Of a DNA stretch of 64,000 bases, positions 44,246 to 52,873 are shown piece by piece. The number at the start of each line of letters is the position of its first letter. Position 1 is the first letter of the stretch. This DNA is from Halomonas saccharevitans (GTDB lineage: Bacteria > Pseudomonadota > Gammaproteobacteria > Pseudomonadales > Halomonadaceae), in NCBI RefSeq assembly GCF_900116405.1, contig NZ_FPAQ01000008.1, positions 1-64,000 of the forward strand. Direction: 5' to 3'. A program made the position numbers and the translations under genes. Below the pieces are notes generated by a model that saw nothing but the letters and a program-made list of their open reading frames with translations, did no database searches and was not told the origin of the DNA.

Positions 44246-45643
44246 TTAGCGACTCAGGTTGATCGAGGCCTGCAGGACCTCGTCCTGGGTCTTGATGGTC
44301 TGGGAGTTGGCCTGATAGGCGCGCTGGGTGACGATCATGTCCACCAGCTGCTTGGCCAGATCCACGTTGGAGGTCTCGATGGCGCCGGACTGGATGCTGC
44401 CCAACACGCCGGTGCCGGCTTCGCCCAGCAGCTCCTGACCGGAGGCTGCGGTAGAGGCCCAGGCGTTATCGCCGACCGACTGGAGACCCTCCGGGTTGCG
44501 GAAGTTGGCCAGGGCGATCTGGCCCGCGGGGCGCGACTGCTCGTTGGTATAATTGCGCATCACGGTACCGTCGTCCTCGATGGTGATGCCGACCAGGGCG
44601 CCGGAGGTATAGCCGTCCTGGGTCAGGTCGCTGGCCCGGGAGTTGTTGCCGAACTGAGTGGAACCGGCCAGGTTCATGTCGAAGGTCAGATCCTGCGGCC
44701 CTCCGCCCAGGAAGTCGCCGGTGGGGAAGTTGAAGGTCTGGTTGCCGCCAGCGGTCAGCTGGCCGTTGCCGTCGAAGGTCAGCTGCGACTGCTGGGGCAT
44801 CGAAGCACCGTTCGTTAGCAGCTTGCCATCCATGGCGATACGCGACGTCCAGGTATTGGGCGTATCGTTCATCACCGCCGAGAGGTTGGCTGAATCCGGT
44901 TGTGTACCCAAGACGGCTCCGCCCAGATCTTCATAGTCGGTGCCATTAAAGTAAACGTTGCTGCCACTGCTGGCATCGTAATAGACGTCTCGTCCACCAT
45001 CTTGCTGTTGCGCCCCCTTCTCATAATAGACGGTGACGTTGCGGGGGTTGCCCAGGGAGTCGTAGACGGTGAAGTTGTTGGAATAGTGGTAGTTGACGGT
45101 GGTCTCATCGTTGGGCGCCGCACCGCCGGTGTCGAGGGTGCTCTGCCTGCGATCCTCGCCGACGATCTCCCGGGCATCCAGGTTGAGGGTGGTGGACACA
45201 TCGGTGGTAGCGCTGGCGGGCATCTCCTCGGACGGCACCTGCAGCACCTGGGGCTGGCCGCCGATCTCGACGTTGCCCGCCGCGTTGATGCCGTAGCCCA
45301 TGATCCGGGCGCCCTGGGCGTTCTGCAGATAGCCGTCCGGGGTCATGGAGAGCTGGCCGTTGCGCGAGTAGACCACCTCGCCGTTCTGCTGAAAACGATA
45401 GAAGCCCTGGCCGCTGACCGCCAGGTCGAGCTCGCGCCCGGTCGCCTCGATGTTGCCGGCGCCGAAGTCCTGCAGGACCGCCGACACCTTGGTGCCGAGA
45501 CCCGTGGAACCGGCGAAGACGTCGGCGAACTGGGCCCCGGCGCTCTTGTAGCCGACCGTCTGGGAGTTGGCGATGTTGTTGCCCAGCACGTCGAGGCTGG
45601 AGGAGGCGGCGTTCAGGCCGCTGAGTGCTTGTGAGAAACCCAT
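44246..45643 (-). CDS. flgE: Flagellar hook protein FlgE
   Basis: The 465-residue protein forms the hook. It begins MGFSQALSGLNAASSSLDVL with GNNIANSQTVGYKSAGAQFA and ends in the TSNVDLAKQLVDMIVTQRAY helix. Its length, greater than that of the rod proteins, and its position after flgD support FlgE. Confidence 0.97.
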   Translation of the reverse strand: MGFSQALSGLNAASSSLDVLGNNIANSQTVGYKSAGAQFADVFAGSTGLGTKVSAVLQDFGAGNIEATGRELDLAVSGQGFYRFQQNGEVVYSRNGQLSMTPDGYLQNAQGARIMGYGINAAGNVEIGGQPQVLQVPSEEMPASATTDVSTTLNLDAREIVGEDRRQSTLDTGGAAPNDETTVNYHYSNNFTVYDSLGNPRNVTVYYEKGAQQQDGGRDVYYDASSGSNVYFNGTDYEDLGGAVLGTQPDSANLSAVMNDTPNTWTSRIAMDGKLLTNGASMPQQSQLTFDGNGQLTAGGNQTFNFPTGDFLGGGPQDLTFDMNLAGSTQFGNNSRASDLTQDGYTSGALVGITIEDDGTVMRNYTNEQSRPAGQIALANFRNPEGLQSVGDNAWASTAASGQELLGEAGTGVLGSIQSGAIETSNVDLAKQLVDMIVTQRAYQANSQTIKTQDEVLQASINLSR

Positions 45644-45706
45644 GTCACTGTCCCTGTAATTAGCTGATTATCGAACGAAAACGGCACGTGATCGCGCGGC
45701 CCGTCA

Positions 45707-46420
45707 TCAAAGGATCTGCTTGATATCCGCGAGCCCGACCCGGCCGTAGATGGCGCCCAGGTCGAGTTGAACATCTCCGCCATTGGTGGGCGGCGTGACG
45801 CTGCCGACCACGGCGTAGTTGAGAGCATCGACCGAGACCGCCTCGCCGCCCCGGGTGGCCTCGACGCTGACGCTGTAGGCGCCGTCGGCGGCGGTCTGGC
45901 CGTCGCTGGTCTGGCCATCCCAGCTGAAGGACTCCACTCCGGCCTTCGCCGACCCCAGGTCGTAGCTGTTCACGACCTCGCCGGACTGGTTGGTGATGGT
46001 GACGACGACGCTATCGGCGGGCTCGTCCAGCTCGATGCCGAACGGCGTGGTGGTCACCTTGGCCTCCTCTCCCTCGGCCGCCTCGCCCTGACTCAGCAGC
46101 ACGCGATCGCCGGGCACCAGTACGCCCTTGCCGATCAGTCCGGTGGCCTGCAGGGTCTGGCCGGCGTCGATCTGGCCGGTGATCGCCGCCATCGACTCGT
46201 TGAGCTCCTCGATGCCGCTGACGGTGTTGATCTGCGCCAGCTGGGCGGTCATGTCCTCGTTCTTCATCGGGCTGAGCGGATCCTGGTTCTGCAGCTGCGT
46301 CACCAGCATCGTCATGAAGTTGTTGCGCAGCTCGTCCGACTGCTTGGCACTCAGGCTCGCACCGCCTGCGGCTCCGCCGTTCATGGCGTTGATCACGCCG
46401 CTATCGATGGAAGTCGCCAT
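45707..46420 (-). CDS. flgD: Flagellar hook cap protein FlgD
   Basis: This 237-residue hook-assembly scaffold contains the N-terminal FMTMLVTQLQNQDPLSPMKN motif and a C-terminal FlgD Ig/TIG-like region (GQTSDGQTAADGAYSVSVEA). It is followed by a 63-base gap before flgE. Confidence 0.96.
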   Translation of the reverse strand: MATSIDSGVINAMNGGAAGGASLSAKQSDELRNNFMTMLVTQLQNQDPLSPMKNEDMTAQLAQINTVSGIEELNESMAAITGQIDAGQTLQATGLIGKGVLVPGDRVLLSQGEAAEGEEAKVTTTPFGIELDEPADSVVVTITNQSGEVVNSYDLGSAKAGVESFSWDGQTSDGQTAADGAYSVSVEATRGGEAVSVDALNYAVVGSVTPPTNGGDVQLDLGAIYGRVGLADIKQIL

Positions 46421-46424
46421 CTGT

Positions 46425-46832
46425 TTATCCCTCGCCCAGGGTGAGTGTCTTGAGCATCAGCTGCTTGTTGGTATTCATCACCTCGACGTTGGCCTGGTAG
46501 GAGCGCGAGGCGGAGATCAAGTTGACCATCTCACCCGCCGGATCGACGTTGGGCATGGTCACGTAGCCCGCGTCGTCGGCCAGGGGGTGCCCGGGGCGGT
46601 ACTCCATGCGCATGGGCGAGGGGTCCTCGACTACCTCGCGCACGCCGACGCCGCCGATGCCGTCGCGCGACTGGGCGCGCGTCTCGAACATCACCTGCTT
46701 GGCCCGGTAGGCCTCGCCGTCAGGTCCGGCAACGCTGTCCGCGTTGGCCAGGTTGCTGGCGGTGACGTTCATGCGCTGTGACTGGGCACTCATGGCCGAG
46801 CCGGAGATATCGAAGATGGAGAACATCGACAT
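46425..46832 (-). CDS. flgC: Flagellar proximal rod protein FlgC
   Basis: The 135-residue protein has [20 protein letters not shown] near the N-terminus and the C-terminal [20 protein letters not shown] helix. It lies between flgB and flgD, four bases before flgD. Confidence 0.96.
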   Translation of the reverse strand: MSMFSIFDISGSAMSAQSQRMNVTASNLANADSVAGPDGEAYRAKQVMFETRAQSRDGIGGVGVREVVEDPSPMRMEYRPGHPLADDAGYVTMPNVDPAGEMVNLISASRSYQANVEVMNTNKQLMLKTLTLGEG

Positions 46833-46847
46833 ACGGTCGCTCCTGGA

Positions 46848-47255
46848 TTATTCGGGCTGCATGGCCTTCTTGAGGCCCTGGATACGGCTGTTGAGCATCG
46901 TCAGCGCCGCCTGATAGCGCACCGAGTTGTCGGCGAACTGGGTGCGCTCGCGGTCCATGTCCACGGTGTTGCCATCCAGGCTCGGCTGGGCGGGTACCCG
47001 ATAGAGCAGGTCGCGAGAGGCCGACATCGGCCCCTGGCTCTCGAGATGGCGCGAGGAGGTCCTCGATAGCGCCAGCCCGCCATCGCCGCCCTGCTGAACG
47101 GCCTTGTTGAGCTCGCTGGCGAAATCCATGTCCCGGGCCTTGTAGCCCGGCGTGTCCGCGTTGGCGATGTTGCTGGCCAGCACCTTCTGGCGCTCCTGGC
47201 GCAGCCCCAGGGCCTGCTGGTGGAAGTTCAAAGAGGCTTCGAGCCGATCGATCAT
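46848..47255 (-). CDS. flgB: Flagellar proximal rod protein FlgB
   Basis: This 135-residue protein starts at 47255 (MIDRLEASLNFHQQALGLRQ) with GGGGAG upstream; a longer frame to 47303 is unsupported. LASNIANADTPGYKARDMDF is the standard FlgB motif. It heads the flgBCDEFGHIJ operon, which diverges from flgA across a 160-base gap. Confidence 0.96.
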   Translation of the reverse strand: MIDRLEASLNFHQQALGLRQERQKVLASNIANADTPGYKARDMDFASELNKAVQQGGDGGLALSRTSSRHLESQGPMSASRDLLYRVPAQPSLDGNTVDMDRERTQFADNSVRYQAALTMLNSRIQGLKKAMQPE

Positions 47256-47415
47256 CTCGGCGCTCCCCGCAAAAGGTATGAGTCGACGGTGGAGAATAGC
47301 CAAGCCCCTGTCATGACAAAGGCTCGAACAGCCCGCATTCGGATAGCCAATTCACGATTTCCGCCGGAAGAGCGACCGCTAGAATCATGGCATCCGCTCA
47401 CATCATGGCCTCGAC

Positions 47416-48117
47416 ATGCTCCGCCACCGCCCATCGCCTCGCCTTACGAGACATGCCGCCTGCCTGCTGGCGGCAATTCTGCTGCCGGCAGGACCAAGCC
47501 ACGCCGACGAGGGCGCCATGCTGGCGAAGGTGCACGACTTTCTTCTCGAGCGCGCCTCGGGGTCGGGCGACGACGTCAGCGTCGAGGTACACCCGCCTCG
47601 AGCCGACCTGCCCACCTGCCCTCGGCCGGACATCTCTCTGACCCGTGCCGCCGACCGGCCGGCCGGTCGCGTCTCGGTAGGCGTACGCTGCGGCAACGAC
47701 AGCCGGACTCGCTACCTGCAGGCTGAAATCCATATCACCGGGCACTATGTGGAACTGGCACGCGACGTACGAGCCGGCGATTCCATCCGTCCGGAAGACC
47801 TGACCGAGGTCACTGGCCGCCTGGATCGCCTGCCCCGCCAGGCCTTGCTCGACCCCGATCGAGCGATCGGCCAGCAGGCCACCCGTCATCTGGCGGCCGG
47901 CACCACCCTGCAGCGTCACCACCTGCGCGCTCGCCCGCTGGTCAGGCGGGGACAGCAGGTGGTGATCGAGGCGCGCGGATCAGGCTTTCGCGTGACGAGA
48001 AGCGCCGAGGCGCTGGAGCCGGGCGGCCGAGGGGACCGGATACGCGTACGCCTGGTCGATCGCGAGATCCTCGAGGCGAGAGTCGTGGGGGAGGGGCGCA
48101 CCAGCGTGGACTTTTAA
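47416..48117 (+). CDS. flgA: P-ring assembly chaperone FlgA
   Basis: The 233-residue periplasmic protein has a signal peptide (ending GPSHA) and a C-terminal SAF-type domain (ARDVRAGDSIRPEDLTEVTG, then ATRHLAAGTTLQRHHLR). It chaperones FlgI. It is transcribed divergently from flgB and precedes flgM, as in enterics. Confidence 0.93.
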   Translation: MLRHRPSPRLTRHAACLLAAILLPAGPSHADEGAMLAKVHDFLLERASGSGDDVSVEVHPPRADLPTCPRPDISLTRAADRPAGRVSVGVRCGNDSRTRYLQAEIHITGHYVELARDVRAGDSIRPEDLTEVTGRLDRLPRQALLDPDRAIGQQATRHLAAGTTLQRHHLRARPLVRRGQQVVIEARGSGFRVTRSAEALEPGGRGDRIRVRLVDREILEARVVGEGRTSVDF

Positions 48118-48172
48118 ACGGCTTGACCGCACACTCGTCGCCACACCAGCACTGCAAAGCGATACGCCGCGC

Positions 48173-48199
48173 TAAAGTTAGCGGATCGACGGCCGATAC
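48173..48199 (+). promoter_or_regulatory. Sigma-28 (FliA) promoter of flgMN
   Basis: TAAAGTTA, 11 bases, GCCGATAC: seven of eight matches in each element, the clearest such site in the window. It lies between flgA and flgM, ending 35 bases before the flgM start. Confidence 0.85.
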
Positions 48200-48233
48200 C
48201 CTTCATCAACACATCGGTCACGAGGCCTTCACC

Positions 48234-48527
48234 GTGAAAATCGACAACCATCACTCCCTGCCACGCGCTGGCCAAGCGGAGCCGCGTGACGGGAGCCGCA
48301 AGGCTCAAGGCGCCGACAGCGCCCTTCGCCAGGACGCCGGGCCGTCGGCCACGACTCACCTGAGCCAGAGCGCCACAGACGCCGGCCAGGACATCGACAC
48401 CGCGCGCGTAGAAGAGCTTCGCAAGGCCATTCGCGAGGGCAAACTGGACGTGCGAGCCGAGCGCATCGCCGACGGCCTGATCGCTAGCGTGCGAGACCTG
48501 CTGGGGGGAGAGGACGCCAGTCAATGA
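48234..48527 (+). CDS. flgM: Anti-sigma-28 factor FlgM
   Basis: The 97-residue protein binds and holds FliA until it is exported after hook completion. I place the start at GTG 48234 (MKIDNHHSLPRAG), which has GAGG eight bases upstream and resembles other FlgM N-termini; an in-frame ATG at 48123 would place the sigma-28 promoter inside the gene. The C-terminal FliA-binding region (IDTARVEELRKAIREGKLDV, then AERIADGLI) is intact. Confidence 0.93.
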   Translation: MKIDNHHSLPRAGQAEPRDGSRKAQGADSALRQDAGPSATTHLSQSATDAGQDIDTARVEELRKAIREGKLDVRAERIADGLIASVRDLLGGEDASQ

Positions 48528-48973
48528 GCCTATATCGCCTGCTCGAGGAACAACGCTCTCGACTCACGACCCTGATTCAGCTCCTCGAGCACGAACAGGA
48601 GCAGCTGTTGGACGGCACGATCGATGGCGCACGGCTCGAGAAGATCGCCCAAGATAAGTTTCGCCTGCTGCTCAGCCTCGAAGAGACCGAAGGAAACCGG
48701 GCGAGAGTGCAACGCAAGCTCGGCTACTCCGATGACGCCAGCGGCGCGCGCCAGGCGGCCGAAGAGGCTGGCTGCCTCAAGCAGTGGCAGGCCACTCTCG
48801 ACATGGCGGCAGACACCGCCCGCCTGAACGAGCGCAATGGCCGCCTGATCGGCCTGCGCATGACGCATAACCAGCAGATGCTGAACTATATCCATCGCAT
48901 CGCCGAAAAATCCGTCTATGCCCCTGATGGCCGCACCACCACCGGGCAGCGCCGGCTGAACACCTCAGCCTGA
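48524..48973 (+). CDS. flgN: FlgK/FlgL export chaperone FlgN
   Basis: This 149-residue helical protein overlaps flgM by four bases. The LLEHEQEQLLDGTIDGARLE region and the C-terminal RMTHNQQMLNYI stretch fit the FlgN family. The family is weakly conserved, so operon position adds support. Confidence 0.9.
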   Translation: MSLYRLLEEQRSRLTTLIQLLEHEQEQLLDGTIDGARLEKIAQDKFRLLLSLEETEGNRARVQRKLGYSDDASGARQAAEEAGCLKQWQATLDMAADTARLNERNGRLIGLRMTHNQQMLNYIHRIAEKSVYAPDGRTTTGQRRLNTSA

Positions 48974-49043
48974 CGCCCCCCCTCCACGGCAGCCCCTACC
49001 TCTCAACGGCAGCCCGCTCAGCCGCCGTTTCTCCTTCACCACG

Positions 49044-50804
49044 TCAAGGCTCCAGACACTCCCGCGGGTCGAAGCCGCCCTCCAGCCGCTCGACCAGTGC
49101 CTCGGCCATCATCGGCGCGCCCAGCAGGTTTCCCTGCACCTGATCGATCCCCTTGCGGCGAGCCGCTGCCAGCTCTTCGTCCGTCTCTATGCCTACCATG
49201 ATGCTGCCCAGCTGCAGCGCCTTCAGACACTGGGCCAGCGCGCTGATCGCCTGACGCGCGAACGGGCTGCTATCCATCAGGCCGTGCACCAGCTCACGGC
49301 CGATCTTCCCCTGAGAGATCGGCAACATCGCCAGGCGTATGAGATCCACGGGGGCACTGCCCAGGTTGTCGACCACCAGCCTTACGCCCATGCGGGAGAG
49401 GCGGCGCAGCAGCAAGCTGTGCGTGTCGGCCTGGCGGGAGAGCACCCTTCCATCGATCTCCAGCACCAGCCAGTCAAGCTCGCTGCAGTGCTGACGCAAA
49501 AAGCGATCCAGGGGCCGCCCATCGAAGACGCTCTGCTCGAGCAGGCTGGCATCGAGATTGACCGCTATCGTCAGGTCCGACAGCGGCGCACCGACTGCCT
49601 GCCAACGCTGACGCTGAAGGACGACCTGCTCGATGACCCAGCGGTCGAGCCTGACCATCTGCCCCATCTCGGCCACCATCGGCAGGAACTCATCGGGCGA
49701 CACCATTCCCCGCCGGGGATCTCGCCACCGCACCAGGGCCTCGATACCGACGCAGCCGCCGGTGGCCAGATCGAATTGGGGCTGGTAAGCCACGGCGAAG
49801 TGGCGATCGGGACTGAGCAAGGCCTCCTGAAGGCGATGCCTCAGCGCCATGCGCTGCGAGAGCATTTTCTTCAGGCGCCGATCGAAGAAGACATGGCCGG
49901 CCGGACGAGCCTGATCCAATGCCTGGCCGGCACGATCCATCAGCTGCTCGGAGGAACTGCCATCGTCTGGGTAGAGGGCGATACCGACGGACAGCGTCAG
50001 CAGCAGCGGCGGGCGCCCGAGGGTGAAGGGGGCCTCCATGGCCTCGAGACAGCGCAGCGCGGCAGCCTGCAGACTCTCCGGAGAGACCGGATGCTCAATC
50101 AGCACCGCCCAGCGATCGCCGCCCAGGTAGGCGACGCTGTCCTCACCGCGCAGGGTCCCCGTCAGTCGACGGCTGATCTGGGCCAACAGGGTCTGCATGA
50201 TCGGCTCGCCACAGGAGAGGCGCAGCTCATCGGCACGATCCAGCCGAACCAGCATCACGGCCAACTGCTGATCCTGACGATCTGCGCGTTCCATGGCATG
50301 ACGCAAGCGGTCCTCGAAGACCCATTGACTGGCCAGGCCGGTATGCGGGTCCGAGAAGGGCGGCACCTTATCGGCCTGATCGCCCTGAAGGTCCACGAAG
50401 GCCAGCAGCTTGGCTACGCCCCCCGGGGCGCCCTCCGGGATCGTTTCGGCCATCAGCACCATCCTCGACGCATCGAGCCGCTCGCTTGCCAACCAGACGC
50501 GCTGCCAGCGGTGGCCAGCGGCGGATACTGCAACTTCGTTCTGCACCGGTGACCAGCAGACCATGCGCACGATGTCGGTCAGGCGCTTGCCGACGAGGTC
50601 ACCCTCCTCCATGCCGAGCAACTCCAGCAGTCCCGCACTCACCCACAGCACCTCATCCTGGACATCGAGCATGGCCAGGGCCAAGGGTACGTGCTCACTG
50701 AGCAGTCGAGACAGCAGGGCCGGCTGCTGCATCAGCGCCACCACTCCTTGCTCTCCCGCTCTGGAAGGTGCCTGTGGCGGTGATCCAGCACCGTCGTGCG
50801 ACAT
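49044..50804 (-). CDS. Degenerate PAS-GGDEF-EAL protein, probably non-enzymatic
   Basis: The 586-residue cytoplasmic protein has PAS (about 30-140), GGDEF-like (about 150-300) and EAL-like (about 315-575) domains. The GGDEF site reads GGDRW (228-232). In the EAL domain the EAL triplet (355-357), N416, E449 and K500 remain. However, the TE pair after E449 reads DG, the DD pair reads D479-N480, and the glutamate of AEG is V537. Both activities are probably lost, leaving c-di-GMP or protein binding, as in YdiV- or CsrD-like regulators. It converges on flgN and is divergent from the YcgR fusion gene. A sigma-28-type promoter lies 83 bases upstream. Confidence 0.88.
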   Translation of the reverse strand: MSHDGAGSPPQAPSRAGEQGVVALMQQPALLSRLLSEHVPLALAMLDVQDEVLWVSAGLLELLGMEEGDLVGKRLTDIVRMVCWSPVQNEVAVSAAGHRWQRVWLASERLDASRMVLMAETIPEGAPGGVAKLLAFVDLQGDQADKVPPFSDPHTGLASQWVFEDRLRHAMERADRQDQQLAVMLVRLDRADELRLSCGEPIMQTLLAQISRRLTGTLRGEDSVAYLGGDRWAVLIEHPVSPESLQAAALRCLEAMEAPFTLGRPPLLLTLSVGIALYPDDGSSSEQLMDRAGQALDQARPAGHVFFDRRLKKMLSQRMALRHRLQEALLSPDRHFAVAYQPQFDLATGGCVGIEALVRWRDPRRGMVSPDEFLPMVAEMGQMVRLDRWVIEQVVLQRQRWQAVGAPLSDLTIAVNLDASLLEQSVFDGRPLDRFLRQHCSELDWLVLEIDGRVLSRQADTHSLLLRRLSRMGVRLVVDNLGSAPVDLIRLAMLPISQGKIGRELVHGLMDSSPFARQAISALAQCLKALQLGSIMVGIETDEELAAARRKGIDQVQGNLLGAPMMAEALVERLEGGFDPRECLEP

Positions 50805-50886
50805 GGGAAACTCCGAAAGGATAGTGAGCCTCGACGACTCGTAGACTATAGAAGGTAAGGACCACCGTCAGGGCCATTACCACCAA

Positions 50887-50913
50887 ATATCGACCGCGCG
50901 CCTCCAGACTTGA
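50887..50913 (-). promoter_or_regulatory. Sigma-28 (FliA) promoter of the degenerate GGDEF-EAL gene
   Basis: The minus strand reads TCAAGTCT, 11 bases, GTCGATAT. It is back to back with the promoter at 50935-50961, with 21 bases between the two -35 elements. Confidence 0.7.
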
Positions 50914-50934
50914 GAGACCGAACGGCATCCGGGC

Positions 50935-50961
50935 TCAAGATGTGCGTCAGACGGTCGATAG
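50935..50961 (+). promoter_or_regulatory. Sigma-28 (FliA) promoter of the YcgR/HD-GYP-like gene
   Basis: TCAAGATG, 11 bases, GTCGATAG. The -10 matches six of eight and the -35 five of eight enteric consensus bases. The -10 ends 36 bases before the start codon at 50997. Confidence 0.65.
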
Positions 50962-50996
50962 AGGATTCAGGAAAAATCGGCAATCAAGAGGCAAGG

Positions 50997-52679
50997 ATGT
51001 CGCAGCAACAGGATGGCTATACCCGCGTAGAGAGCCCCAGCGAGATCGAGACGCTGCTGGAGATGCTGACCGAGCCCGGTGGCGCATCGCTGCAGGTGAC
51101 TACCTCGGGTAGCAAGCCACTCCCCGTTCTGGTCGTGGAACAGCGACCAGGCAACTTGCTGGCACTGGACATCAGCGCCATTCGAGAAATCGCCGGCGAA
51201 TTGAAGCGCGGACAGGCATTCCGCCTGCTGGGCCAGACCCAGGGCAAGATGCTGAGAAGCCCGTCTCTGATGATGACAGAGTGTCACGAGGCCGAGGGTC
51301 GCCTGATATGCACCTGCCCCTACCCCCATCATCTGGAGGTTCTGCAGCGCCGCGCGTCCTTTCGTGCCCGGCTGCGCCTTGGCATGGAGGTGGGCGCCAT
51401 CCTGCGCGACGACAAGGACGGATCGGCCCAGGGAGATCTGAAAGACCTCTCGCTCGAGGGCTGCCAGCTGGAACTGGCACTATCCGCCGGCGCCCTGCTG
51501 GCAAATGCCGATCGCTCGCTTGAGGTGGAGCTTTGCTTTCCCAACGAGACTCGATTCGTGGTTCGCGCCTCACCGCGCCACCAGACAGTGGACACCGAAC
51601 GTCAGATCATCCTGGCCGGATTTCGCTTCGACGCTATCAGCGGCGATCAGGAGCGCCAGCTCTGGTACTTCGTGCGCGAGATCGAGCGCGAGTCCGCCCG
51701 TTACGCCGAGGGCAGTGAGGCGTCGCGCCTCCCGTCACTGCTCTTCCAGACACAGGCCGCCACGCCCCCCACCGTGGGTCGGCGCACCAGTCAAACTTAC
51801 CCCACCCCCATGGCCAAGCGGCTGGCCCGCATCGCCGGCTATCTGGATGCCCAGCTGCTCGAACTACAGCAGGGCGGAGAAGTAGATCCGGTACAGCTGT
51901 CGCGGCACGCCGACCGCTTGTTGACACTCCATGACGAGGATCGCGAGGGACTGCTCTTCGCCACCCGCTGCCTGCAACACGAGCCGCGACTGGTGCGTCA
52001 CTGTCTCGGCGCGAGCGTTCACCTGCTGGACCTGGCAGGCCTGCCTCCCATTCCTCGAGAACTGAGCAAGGCCATGGTGGCCAGCGCCATGGTGCACGAT
52101 CTGGGCAAGGCCGAGTGGGACGCCGAACTCTGGCAGGCCCCCCATCCCGATGCGCGCCAACGCCAACAGATGCACGGCCACGTGGAGGAGCTGATGCGCC
52201 GCATGGAGCGCTGCCAGTGGCTCTCCGCCAACATCTTCGAATCGGTCGCGCGCAACGTCAACGAGCGCCTGGACGGCAGCGGCTACCCGCGCGGCCTGAC
52301 TGCCGATGCCCTGCACGAGCTGGCGCGCGCCGCCGCCGTGGTGGACGCCGTCGATGCCATGCGGCGAGACCGCCCGGATCGCCCCGCCTGGCGATTCGAC
52401 GCCATCTACCGCCACCTGCTGAACCACCCCGACCAGTTCGATCAGCGCTGGGTCAAGCGCTACATCCAACGCTTCGGCCTTACCCCGATCGGTTCGCTGG
52501 TTCGCTTCGACGGCGGTCAGCTGGCCTGGATCCAGGCCCTCGACGCACAGGGACATCCCGACCAGGTTCAGCTGACCGATGCCATCGAACCACCCGGTTC
52601 GCCACTCGGCGAAACCCTTCGAGGCAGCGCTATTCAGAATCTGGGCGGCATTCAGGAAGAGCTGCCGATCTCGAGCTAA
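50997..52679 (+). CDS. YcgR-type c-di-GMP flagellar brake fused to an HD-GYP-like domain
   Basis: The 560-residue protein starts at ATG 50997 (MSQQQDGYTRVES) with AGAGG upstream. Residues about 10-112 fit a YcgR N-domain. A PilZ domain (about 116-230) has both c-di-GMP motifs: R119-ASF-R123 and DLSLEG (150-155). A C-terminal HD-GYP-like domain (about 300-510) keeps H367-D368, K371 and DGSGYPRGL (426-434), but the His-His normally before E423 is V421-N422. c-di-GMP binding is likely and hydrolysis doubtful. YcgR homologues slow flagellar rotation. No HD-GYP extension is usual for YcgR, so this is an unusual fusion. Confidence 0.88.
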   Translation: MSQQQDGYTRVESPSEIETLLEMLTEPGGASLQVTTSGSKPLPVLVVEQRPGNLLALDISAIREIAGELKRGQAFRLLGQTQGKMLRSPSLMMTECHEAEGRLICTCPYPHHLEVLQRRASFRARLRLGMEVGAILRDDKDGSAQGDLKDLSLEGCQLELALSAGALLANADRSLEVELCFPNETRFVVRASPRHQTVDTERQIILAGFRFDAISGDQERQLWYFVREIERESARYAEGSEASRLPSLLFQTQAATPPTVGRRTSQTYPTPMAKRLARIAGYLDAQLLELQQGGEVDPVQLSRHADRLLTLHDEDREGLLFATRCLQHEPRLVRHCLGASVHLLDLAGLPPIPRELSKAMVASAMVHDLGKAEWDAELWQAPHPDARQRQQMHGHVEELMRRMERCQWLSANIFESVARNVNERLDGSGYPRGLTADALHELARAAAVVDAVDAMRRDRPDRPAWRFDAIYRHLLNHPDQFDQRWVKRYIQRFGLTPIGSLVRFDGGQLAWIQALDAQGHPDQVQLTDAIEPPGSPLGETLRGSAIQNLGGIQEELPISS

Positions 52680-52703
52680 AGTCCTTGTCGGCACAGCCGA
52701 TAT
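52677..52703 (+). promoter_or_regulatory. Sigma-28 (FliA) promoter of fliS
   Basis: TAAAGTCC, 11 bases, GCCGATAT. The -35 overlaps the TAA stop of the YcgR fusion gene. The fliS start codon is 171 bases downstream, so the leader is long. Confidence 0.75.
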
Positions 52704-52788
52704 ACCGAAATACCTCGTCTGACGGTGGCTGTTCATTGCCATGTTGGCGCCAGCTCTTGTCAGACTATCTGCATAGCAGGGGAGACAT

Positions 52789-52821
52789 ATGACGGTCGTT
52801 TCAGCATGGAACGAAGCCTGA
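52789..52821 (+). CDS. Possible 10-residue leader peptide before fliS
   Basis: ATG 52789 follows a strong ribosome site (AGGGGAG, 5 bases before it) and encodes MTVVSAWNEA, ending 52 bases before fliS. The ribosome site is better than that of most genes here. Whether it is translated, or controls fliS, is unknown. Confidence 0.3.
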   Translation: MTVVSAWNEA

Positions 52822-52873
52822 TTCTCCCTCTACGGCCATACACCGAGGCCTTAACGACAGGAGCAAGCAATCC

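Noticed and set aside
48123-48233. Upstream ATG start for flgM
   Set aside because: It would include the sigma-28 promoter in the coding sequence. GTG 48234 has a ribosome site and a typical FlgM N-terminus.
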